Below, piece by piece: positions 1 through 5,453 of a stretch of DNA of 8,420 nt. The notes beneath the pieces are model-generated. The model saw only the letters and a list, made by a program, of their open reading frames with translations, was not told where the DNA came from and did no database searches. Position 1 is the first letter of the stretch, and every line of letters starts with the position of its first letter. The stretch lies in assembly GCA_034678345.1 (NCBI GenBank), contig JAXDBZ010000156.1, positions 1 to 8,420 on the forward strand. Reading direction: 5' to 3'. Made by a program: the position numbers and the translations under genes. Source of the DNA: JANXPZ01 sp034678345. Lineage in GTDB: Bacteria > Eisenbacteria > RBG-16-71-46.

Positions 1-566
1 TTGCGCGGATCGGCGCCGAGCCGGCCGGCATCGCGGAGGAAGGCGTCCTCGGGGAACAGCTCGCCCCTCTGCAGCATGCGCCGCAGCGTGCCGACGTGGT
101 CGGGGGCGTCGCTCGAGAAGCTCACCACCGGACCGAGGCGGGCGGCGTGGACCGTCACCAGCAGCGCGGCGAGCAGGACCGCCAGCCCCGCGGCCCGCGG
201 CAGCGTCTCGGCGGCGGGGCGCGCCCCGCCGCGCCCGCGGGCGATGACGAGGACCCAGGGCAGCACGCCGGTAAGCGGCGCCCAGCCGGCGAAGGCCAGG
301 AACGAGTGTCCGGCGGCGGACACGAGCCCCACCCACGCCGCGTCCCAGGCGAGCCCCAGGCCGAAGGCCCAGCCCGCCGCGAGCCACGCGCCGCCCGGCG
401 GACGTGCCCCGAGGACGACGAAGCCCCAGCCCGGCACCAGCACGAGCACGGCCAGCGCCGCGCCGAGTCGCAGGGGACCTGGCAGCCAGGGTACGGCGTG
501 CCCGAGCAGCAGGAGGTGGAGCGCGAGGCTCGCAGCAGCCACGGCGGCGGCGCGGGCGCGGCTCAC
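1..566 (-). CDS. Polytopic membrane protein, probable GT-C-type glycosyltransferase (N-terminal part, runs off left edge)
   Basis: Reading leftward from a GTG at 566-564 gives 188 codons without a stop before the window edge. The start is supported by a GGAGG box 7 bases upstream and by a 4-base GTGA overlap with the stop of the flippase gene before it. The product has an arginine-rich tip, then about five hydrophobic segments (roughly residues 8-28, 33-53, 60-86, 88-109 and 124-142). These are followed by a polar loop beginning SFSSDAPDHVGTLRRM at 149, with acidic residues D153 and D156, and then FPEDAF near 171. A membrane bundle followed by an acidic loop with an Asp-x-x-Asp-His pattern is what I associate with large GT-C-like integral membrane glycosyltransferases, which use polyprenyl-phosphate sugars on the outer face of the membrane. 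The catalytic assignment is inference, since most of the protein lies outside the window. An O-antigen ligase or polymerase, or an unclassified membrane protein, remains possible. Co-transcription with the Wzx-type flippase fits a polysaccharide role. Confidence 0.75.
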   Translation of the reverse strand, partial: MSRARAAAVAAASLALHLLLLGHAVPWLPGPLRLGAALAVLVLVPGWGFVVLGARPPGGAWLAAGWAFGLGLAWDAAWVGLVSAAGHSFLAFAGWAPLTGVLPWVLVIARGRGGARPAAETLPRAAGLAVLLAALLVTVHAARLGPVVSFSSDAPDHVGTLRRMLQRGELFPEDAFLRDAGRLGADPR

Positions 567-2005
567 GGCCTCGCCTCCGGCGCCCGCCCGCGGCGCAGCC
601 ACACCAGCACGGGCAGGCAAGCGAGCACCACCGCCGCGGTGCGCACGAGGGCCGTCATGACCGAGGCCTCCGTGCCCCACAGGCAGACAGCGAGGACCAC
701 GCCCACCGCCCAGACGCACGGCAGGAAGCTGAGGGCGGCGAGGCGCCATCCGCCGCCCGGCGCGGGGTCGAGGTCGCGCGCCGCGGCGGCGATGATCGCC
801 GCGGCGAACAGCCCGTATCCGACGCTCGAGGCCGCCGCCACCGGTGCCGGCAGCGGGACACGGCTCGCGACCCCGAAGACGAGCGCGGCCGCCACCACCG
901 TGGCGGCGAGTCCGGCCAGGAGCAGCGCGCGGCCGCGGCCGACGGCGAGCAGCCAGTAGCCGGGCAGCGTCGAGGCCGAGAGCAACAGCGCACCGAAGCC
1001 CAGCAGGCGGACAGCGCCGATGGACCCCGCGTACTGCGGCATCCAGGCGGTCAGCACCGGCCCGACCCACACCAGGGCCACCGCCACGACCGGGGGCAGC
1101 AGCACGGTGAGCCCGCGCTGGGCACGCAGGACCTGCGCGCGCACGACCGCCGCATCGAGCGCGCCGTCGGCCGCCGCGACGATGCGCGGGTAGAGCACCG
1201 TCGCCGCCGCCTCGGGCAGGTACAGCACCAGGCCGGCGGCCATGAGCCCGAGGCTGTAGGCGCCGAGGTCCTCCGCCCGGCCGAAGCGGACGAAGGCCAG
1301 GCGGTCCACCGAGCGCAGCACGAGCGAGACGAGGAACGAGGCGAAGACCACGAACCCGCCGCGCACCATCGCCGCCCCGTCCCGCGCGGCTCCGGGACGC
1401 AGCGGCACGTCGGGTGCCGCGGCCCGCACCCAGGCGAGGGCCACCAGCGTGCCGGCCAGCCAGCCCCACAGCAGGCCCAGGATGCCGTGGCGCGCGACCA
1501 GGAGGATCCCCAGCCCGCCGCCCAGCAGGGCCTGCGCGGCGGCCGAGCCGCTGACCGCACCGAACCGCCCGCGCGCGCGCAGGGCCGAGACGTGGACCTG
1601 GATGGCGAGCTGCAGCAGCGCCGCGGCCAGCATGAGCAACGGCGGCCACCAGCCCAGCCCGCGGAGCAGCGCGGGGTGGCCGGTCGCCAGGGTGCCGAGC
1701 ACGAGCAACGCGAACAGCGTGCCGCCGCCCAGCACCACGCTCCAGGCACCGGCGAGCAGCCGGCGCGCCGCCAAGGCCTCGCCCCGCACGGTGGGCGCGG
1801 GCAGGCGCAGGTCGAGCCCCTGCAGCACGCCCACCGAGGCGAAGGCGCCGTAGTCGAGGACCAGGTTGAGCGCGTTCCAGGCCCCGAATCCCGCGGGGCC
1901 GAGGGCCACGGCGGCCACCAGGCCGCGCAGCAGCAGCACAGCCCGGGCGGCGTACTGGCTCGCCGCCAGCCCGACCGTGTCGCCTACGACGCGCCGGAAG
2001 GTCAT
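563..2005 (-). CDS. Wzx-type polysaccharide flippase (MOP superfamily), flippase 1
   Basis: 480-residue, strongly hydrophobic protein with about 12-14 predicted membrane segments spread along its whole length, which matches the usual size of Wzx/RfbX-like flippases. These move polyprenyl-diphosphate-linked glycans from the inner to the outer leaflet of the cytoplasmic membrane. The N-terminus carries family-like features: an amphipathic first segment (MTFRRVVGDTVGLAASQYA), then LGPAGFGAWNALNLVLDYG (35-53) and GVLQGLDLRLP. These resemble the GPxxFGxW...YGSF..LGVLNGL stretch common in O-antigen and LPS flippases. I start it at the ATG at 2005 because a GGAGG box lies 9 bases upstream. The frame stays open to an ATG at 2143, but the extra 46 residues are Arg/Gly-rich and would run across the neighbouring divergent gene's start. 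The stop overlaps the GTG of the next gene (GTGA). The substrate cannot be read from sequence. It is a second flippase, distinct from the one at 5450-7054. Confidence 0.92.
   Translation of the reverse strand: MTFRRVVGDTVGLAASQYAARAVLLLRGLVAAVALGPAGFGAWNALNLVLDYGAFASVGVLQGLDLRLPAPTVRGEALAARRLLAGAWSVVLGGGTLFALLVLGTLATGHPALLRGLGWWPPLLMLAAALLQLAIQVHVSALRARGRFGAVSGSAAAQALLGGGLGILLVARHGILGLLWGWLAGTLVALAWVRAAAPDVPLRPGAARDGAAMVRGGFVVFASFLVSLVLRSVDRLAFVRFGRAEDLGAYSLGLMAAGLVLYLPEAAATVLYPRIVAAADGALDAAVVRAQVLRAQRGLTVLLPPVVAVALVWVGPVLTAWMPQYAGSIGAVRLLGFGALLLSASTLPGYWLLAVGRGRALLLAGLAATVVAAALVFGVASRVPLPAPVAAASSVGYGLFAAAIIAAAARDLDPAPGGGWRLAALSFLPCVWAVGVVLAVCLWGTEASVMTALVRTAAVVLACLPVLVWLRRGRAPEARP
574..578 (-). 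promoter_or_regulatory. Ribosome binding site of the GT-C-like gene
   Basis: The minus strand reads GGAGG here, 7 bases before the GTG at 566. It lies inside the last codons of the upstream flippase gene. It decides the start, because no ATG is well placed nearby. Confidence 0.7.
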
Positions 2006-2014
2006 CGCGCCCCG

Positions 2015-2019
2015 CCTCC
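2015..2019 (-). promoter_or_regulatory. Ribosome binding site of flippase 1
   Basis: GGAGG on the minus strand, 9 bases before the ATG at 2005. It supports the short start over the in-frame ATG at 2143. Confidence 0.65.
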
Positions 2020-2025
2020 GCCCGG

Positions 2026-2055
2026 CTGGCAGCGGGCGGCCCCGTGCCCTAGAAT
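2026..2055 (+). promoter_or_regulatory. Candidate sigma-70-type promoter for the aminotransferase gene
   Basis: A -10 box TAGAAT at 2050-2055 matches TATAAT at five of six positions. It lies 18 bases after CTGGCA (2026-2031), which matches TTGACA at four of six. It is a conspicuously A/T-rich hexamer in a very GC-rich 95-base gap between divergent genes (2006-2100). Transcription would begin near 2062, giving a leader of about 40 bases to the GTG at 2101. No comparably good promoter was seen on the minus strand of this gap for flippase 1. The call rests on pattern and position only. Confidence 0.5.
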
Positions 2056-2100
2056 CCCCGCCTCGATGCCACGAACCGACTCCATCGCCGTCCGGCGCCC

Positions 2101-3306
2101 GTGAGCGCCTCCGCCGGGACCCTGGCCTCGCGCGGGGGGACACCCGTGCGCTCCGCGTTCCTGCCCTTCTCGCGCCCCTGCATCGGCCCGCGCGAGAAGG
2201 AGCTCGCCATCGAGGCCCTGGAGTCCGGCTGGATCACGACCGGCCCGAAGGCGGAGGAGCTGGGTCGGCGGATCGCCGCCCGCGTCGGCGTGCGCCACGG
2301 CACGGCGCTCAACTCCGCCACCGGCGGACTGCACCTCGCGCTGGCCGCCCTGGGCGTGGGCCCGGGCGACGAGGTCGTCACCTCGACCTACACCTTCGTC
2401 GCCTGCGTGAACGTCATCGAGCACGTGCGCGCCCGCCCGGTGCTGGTGGACGTCGAACCCGACACCCTCTGCCTCAATCCCCGCGCCGTGGAGCGGGCGC
2501 TCACGCCCCGCACCCGCGCCGTCATGCCGGTGGACTACGGTGGCCATCCGGCGGACCTCGACGCCGTCGGCCGGCTGGCGCGCCCCCGCGGCATCCCCCT
2601 GGTGGAGGACGCCGCCCACGCGCTCGGCGCCGCCGTGGGCGACCGCCCGGTCGGTTCGCTGTCCGACGTGACCGTCTTCTCCTTCTACGCGACGAAGAAC
2701 CTGACCACCGGCGAGGGCGGCTGCGTGGTCACGGACGACGACGCCCTGGCGGAGAGGCTCGACCTGCTCTCGTTGCACGGCATGGACCGCGACGCGTGGA
2801 AGCGCTACTCCGACACTGGCAACTGGTACTACGAGATCACCTCGCCCGGCTTCAAGTACAACCTCAGCGACATCTTGGCGGGGGTCGGCCTGGGGCAGCT
2901 CGAGCACTTCGACGAGATGCAGCGGCAGCGCGAGGCGCACGTGGCCCGCTACGACGCCCTGCTCGCCGATGTCCCCGAGGTGCGCACCCCCCGGGTCCGG
3001 CCCGGCGTGACCCATGCGCGGCACATCTACCCGGTCGCGCTCGAGCTGGAGCGGCTCACCTGCGACCGCGCCCGCTTCGTCGCCGAGCTGCGCGCCGAGA
3101 ACATCGGCACCTCCGTGCACTTCATCCCCATCCACCTGCACCCCTACTTCCGCACGCAGCTCGGCACGAAGCCCGGCGACTTCCCCGTCGCCGAGGACGC
3201 CTACCGGCGCGCCGTGACCCTGCCGCTCTTCCCGCACATGACGCCGCGCGACGTCGAGGACGTGGTCGCGGCGGTGCGCAAGGTCGTCGCCGCCTACCGG
3301 CGCTGA
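2101..3306 (+). CDS. DegT/DnrJ/EryC1/StrS family PLP-dependent sugar aminotransferase (ArnB-like)
   Basis: 401-residue fold-type I PLP enzyme. The family transfers an amino group, usually from glutamate, to a keto-sugar nucleotide, making amino sugars for O-antigen, lipid A or capsule. Visible landmarks are LPFSRPCIG and SGWITTGPK (residues 21-50), the NSATGGLHLAL cofactor-phosphate region (71-81), VEDAAHALGA with ring-binding Asp170, the Schiff-base lysine K199 in FSFYATKNLTTGEGG, the SPGFKYNLSDILAG substrate loop (248-261) and a C-terminal LPLFPHMT. From memory the N-terminus and the GFKYNLSDI loop resemble ArnB (UDP-4-amino-4-deoxy-L-arabinose aminotransferase), but the sugar cannot be assigned. 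The first start after the in-frame TAG at 2050 is GTG 2101, which has no clear ribosome site. It is kept because it includes a GGTPVR motif seen at the N-terminus of many family members. GTG 2146, with GGGGGGA 5 bases upstream, would start the protein as MRSAFLPFSRP and is a real alternative. It is the only plus-strand gene here, transcribed away from flippase 1 and toward the gene ending at 3336. Confidence 0.95.
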   Translation: MSASAGTLASRGGTPVRSAFLPFSRPCIGPREKELAIEALESGWITTGPKAEELGRRIAARVGVRHGTALNSATGGLHLALAALGVGPGDEVVTSTYTFVACVNVIEHVRARPVLVDVEPDTLCLNPRAVERALTPRTRAVMPVDYGGHPADLDAVGRLARPRGIPLVEDAAHALGAAVGDRPVGSLSDVTVFSFYATKNLTTGEGGCVVTDDDALAERLDLLSLHGMDRDAWKRYSDTGNWYYEITSPGFKYNLSDILAGVGLGQLEHFDEMQRQREAHVARYDALLADVPEVRTPRVRPGVTHARHIYPVALELERLTCDRARFVAELRAENIGTSVHFIPIHLHPYFRTQLGTKPGDFPVAEDAYRRAVTLPLFPHMTPRDVEDVVAAVRKVVAAYRR

Positions 3307-3335
3307 GCCGGGCGCGGCGGGCCCGCGGCGACGGC
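3307..3335. other. Short convergent intergenic gap
   Basis: 29 bases separate the stop codons of two genes that face each other. The gap is almost pure G/C and holds a perfect 10-base palindrome at 3317-3326. An alternative hairpin is CGCGG (3313-3317) pairing with CCGCG (3323-3327) around a 5-base loop. There is no run of T on either strand, so an intrinsic terminator is not supported. Confidence 0.4.
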
Positions 3336-4343
3336 TCACTCCCTCGTCTCCCCGATGCGGTCGAGCGAGCGCAGCGAGAGGCCCTCCCGCCGCAGGTAGA
3401 GCAGGCCGACGACCGTCACCGGCAGCCACTGGGCGAACCAGTAGAACCACGAGAAGGAGTTGGTCAGGTCGCGGTTCGTCACGCCGAACAGCGCCAGCCC
3501 GGCCACGCAGGCCAGGTTCATGGTCCCGATGTAGCCCGGGGCCGCCGGAGCCATGATGGCGAAGGCGGAAATCACCAGCAGCATCAGGCCGGCGTACCAG
3601 GGCAGGTGCAGGCCGAAGGCCAGCATGCTGAGCTGCAGCGCCAGGCCGAAGCAGCCGAACAGGATGAGCGACAGCAGGAACACCCACAGCAGCCGCGGTA
3701 CGTCGCGGAACAGGCCGAGCCCCTCGAGGAAGTGCTCGAGGGCCCGCACGATGCGGTCGCGATGGCGCTCCGGCAGCCGCCCTCCGAGCCAGGCGATCAG
3801 GCGCCGGCTGGGGCCCGGCATGCGCTCGATGGCGACGAGCAGGAGCGTGAGCCCGAGGGTGAGCACGATGAGCGTGCTGGCGCCGGCCTGCGTCAGCTTC
3901 GCCGCCTCGCTGCCGCTGCGGATGGGGTGCACGAGCAGTGCGATGCCGAGGATGGCGAGCAGCGCGAGCATGTCCACCACCCGTTCCACCACGATGGTGG
4001 CCAGCGCCATGCTCATCGAGCAGCGCTCGCGCCGCGCCAGCACCCAGGGCCGCACGAACTCGCCCAGACGGAAAGGCAGCACGTTGTTCGTCATGAAGCC
4101 GATCATCGTGGCGCTCATCAGGCTGTCGAAGGCCATCGTGCGGCCGCCGGCCAGCAGCGAGCGCCAGCGCAGCGAGCGCACCAGGAAGCTGGCCAGCGCC
4201 AGCGCCATCACCGCGACGAACATCCAGGGGTTCGCCCGGGTGAGGGCCTTCCACACCTCCGGGACGCTCACGCCCCGCATGGCGAGCCACACCGCCACCA
4301 CCGAGACGGCGATGCCCAGGAGGAGCTGCAGTGTGCGCCTCAT
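3336..4343 (-). CDS. Flippase-like membrane protein, lysylphosphatidylglycerol synthase TM family (UPF0104)
   Basis: 335-residue polytopic membrane protein. Family landmarks are FLVRSLRWRSLL (53-64), NNVLPFRLGEFVRP (86-99) followed by ARRE, ATIVVERVVDML (115-126), and the late APAAPGYIGTMN segment (265-276). Hydrophobic stretches near 6-22, 40-58, 112-138, 157-172, 217-245, 248-268, 272-288 and 298-317 suggest roughly eight membrane segments. This is the membrane domain that in MprF translocates lysyl-phosphatidylglycerol. As a stand-alone protein in glycan loci it is usually regarded as a lipid or lipid-linked-sugar translocator, often without proof. The MprF synthase domain is absent. The start is the ATG at 4343, with GGAG 5 bases upstream and an ATGA overlap with the preceding DUF2304 gene. 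The frame remains open further upstream, but that extension is the Arg/Pro-rich shadow of DUF2304. It is the last gene of its block, next to GT2 and DUF2304, so flipping a polyprenyl-phosphate sugar is a reasonable inference. Confidence 0.9.
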   Translation of the reverse strand: MRRTLQLLLGIAVSVVAVWLAMRGVSVPEVWKALTRANPWMFVAVMALALASFLVRSLRWRSLLAGGRTMAFDSLMSATMIGFMTNNVLPFRLGEFVRPWVLARRERCSMSMALATIVVERVVDMLALLAILGIALLVHPIRSGSEAAKLTQAGASTLIVLTLGLTLLLVAIERMPGPSRRLIAWLGGRLPERHRDRIVRALEHFLEGLGLFRDVPRLLWVFLLSLILFGCFGLALQLSMLAFGLHLPWYAGLMLLVISAFAIMAPAAPGYIGTMNLACVAGLALFGVTNRDLTNSFSWFYWFAQWLPVTVVGLLYLRREGLSLRSLDRIGETRE

Positions 4344-4732
4344 CGCCGCTCCGTCCCGGCCGCCCCGTCCGGCTCCCGGCCCGCGCGCAGCTCCTCGAGC
4401 TCGTGGCGCAGCAGGGCCAGCTCGCGGGCGAGCGTCCGGTTCTCCTGCCCCAACCGCGACAGCCGCACGGAGAGGTGGAGCAGCATGGCCAGGCTGAAGG
4501 CGAGCCCGAAAGCGAACACGGTCGAGTTCTCGTAGCGGATGCCGAGGAGCCGGCTCACCCACACGAGCAGCGGGGTGGAGAAGCCGAGCACCGCCACCGT
4601 GGCGGTCGAGAGCACCCACAGCAGCGAGAAGTCCTCGGACAGCCGGCGCCGGCGCACGAGGTCCAGCACGTAGAGCGCGAGCAGGACCGCGCCGACCGCG
4701 ACGATGACCTGGGTCCGTGACAGGAACACCAT
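4340..4732 (-). CDS. DUF2304 family small membrane protein (probable GT2 partner)
   Basis: 130 residues, within the usual range for DUF2304. It has membrane segments near 8-25, 38-60 and 71-90. The family pattern is visible: RLSEDFSLLW, then FSTPLLVWVSRLLGI, then an Asn and a hydrophobic stretch, ending LARELALL. Residues about 88-118 are rich in leucine and charged residues with heptad-like spacing (LSRLGQENRTLARELALLRH) and probably form a coiled coil, followed by a polar tail. An AGGAG box at 4739-4743 lies 6 bases before the ATG, and its first base is the last base of the upstream GT2 stop codon. The stop overlaps the next start (ATGA). Proteins of this type commonly sit beside DPM1-like GT2 enzymes. 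GacJ of group A Streptococcus, as I recall it, is a small membrane protein needed for activity of the GT2 enzyme GacI. The role as GT2 anchor or activator is inference from that precedent. Confidence 0.88.
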   Translation of the reverse strand: MVFLSRTQVIVAVGAVLLALYVLDLVRRRRLSEDFSLLWVLSTATVAVLGFSTPLLVWVSRLLGIRYENSTVFAFGLAFSLAMLLHLSVRLSRLGQENRTLARELALLRHELEELRAGREPDGAAGTERR

Positions 4733-4738
4733 GGGCCA

Positions 4739-4743
4739 CTCCT
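4739..4743 (-). promoter_or_regulatory. Ribosome binding site of the DUF2304 gene
   Basis: AGGAG on the minus strand, 6 bases before the ATG at 4732. It overlaps the stop codon of the GT2 gene by one base. This is the one junction in the block where the genes do not overlap, and the gap is just long enough to hold it. Confidence 0.75.
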
Positions 4744-5453
4744 CAGGGCTGCGCCGGCCGCTGCAGCAGGGCCATCAGCGAGGCCAGCAGGTTCTTGTAG
4801 GGGTAGTACAGCGACTTGCCGAGCGTGTAGAAGGACCGTCCGGCGCGGCGTTCGCGCATCTCCACCGGCACTTCCTCGAGGCGGAAGCCGAGCCGCCCGA
4901 GACGGATGAGCAGGGGCGCGTCCGGGAAGTCCCAGGGGAAGTCGTGCTGGCAGACCTCCATCACCCGCCGCGCGTAGGCGCGGAAGCCGGAGGTCGTGTC
5001 GGTGATGCGGGTGCCGAGGGTCGCGCTCACCAGGCCGGAGAACAGCAGCATGCCCGCGCGGCGCGCCAGCGGCGTCCGGTAACCGGAGCGGCGCACGTAG
5101 CGGGAACCGATGCTCACGTCGCACCGCCCGGCGCGCACCGGCTCGAGAACCGCGGCCAGGCTGGCCGGATCGTGCTGCCCGTCGGCGTCGAGCTGCACAC
5201 CGACGTCGTAGCCACGCGCCACCGCCCAGCGGAAGCCGGTCTGCAGCGCCGCGCCGACGCCGAGGTTGAACGGATGACACAGCACCGGCACGCCGTGTTC
5301 GCGCGCCACGCGCGCGGTCCCGTCGCGCGACCCGTCGTCCACCACCAGCCGGTCGAGCCCCGGCGCGGCGGCGGCCAGTTCCTCCAGCGTGCGCGGCAGG
5401 CTGTCCTGCTCGTCGTGTGCGGGGATGATGACCAGCACCCGCGGCCCGCTCAC
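4743..5453 (-). CDS. GT2 glycosyltransferase, DPM1/DPG-synthase-like (polyprenyl-phosphate sugar synthase)
   Basis: 236-residue soluble-looking GT-A fold enzyme. Motifs in order are VIIPAHDEQDS (8-18), VVDDGSRDGT (37-46), PFNLGVGAALQTGF (61-74), the metal-binding QLDADGQHDP (87-96; D89 and D91), IGSRY (115-119), TDTTSGFRAY (151-160) and EVPVEMRERRAGRSF (194-208). Together these mark the DPM1-like branch, which transfers a hexose or HexNAc from a nucleotide sugar to dolichyl or undecaprenyl phosphate on the cytoplasmic face. Unlike GtrB-type relatives it has no C-terminal membrane pair; the chain ends soon after an amphipathic stretch (LYYPYKNLLASLMALL). The start is the GTG at 5453, forming a GTGA overlap with the upstream flippase stop and preceded by a G-rich stretch 5 bases away. 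The frame runs open upstream, but that is shadow sequence from the flippase gene. The sugar donor cannot be read from the sequence. The downstream DUF2304 protein probably supplies the membrane contact. Confidence 0.93.
   Translation of the reverse strand: MSGPRVLVIIPAHDEQDSLPRTLEELAAAAPGLDRLVVDDGSRDGTARVAREHGVPVLCHPFNLGVGAALQTGFRWAVARGYDVGVQLDADGQHDPASLAAVLEPVRAGRCDVSIGSRYVRRSGYRTPLARRAGMLLFSGLVSATLGTRITDTTSGFRAYARRVMEVCQHDFPWDFPDAPLLIRLGRLGFRLEEVPVEMRERRAGRSFYTLGKSLYYPYKNLLASLMALLQRPAQP

Noticed and set aside
404..2104. 566-codon open frame on the plus strand opposite flippase 1
   Set aside because: Arg/Gln/His-rich shadow of the flippase gene. Only its last 12 codons, which start at an ATG in the intergenic gap, deserved separate mention.
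2006..2143. 46-residue N-terminal extension of flippase 1 to the ATG at 2143
   Set aside because: Arg/Gly-rich, not family-like, overlaps the divergent aminotransferase start, and bypasses the GGAGG site that serves ATG 2005.
3313..3327. Possible intrinsic terminator in the convergent gap
   Set aside because: A 5-base G/C stem is possible, but there is no T tract on either strand.
2002..4290. 762-codon open frame on the minus strand
   Set aside because: Antisense to the aminotransferase and out of frame with the UPF0104 gene. It has no recognisable motif and biased Gly/Arg/Ala/Val composition.
1866..4535. 889-codon open frame on the plus strand
   Set aside because: It runs across the aminotransferase in another frame and then antisense to two well-supported membrane genes. 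Its product is Arg/Gly/His/Gln-rich low-complexity sequence typical of shadow frames in GC-rich DNA.
4344..4739. N-terminal extension of the UPF0104 gene
   Set aside because: It overlaps the DUF2304 gene in another frame with Arg/Pro-rich sequence; ATG 4343 has a ribosome site and a 4-base overlap.
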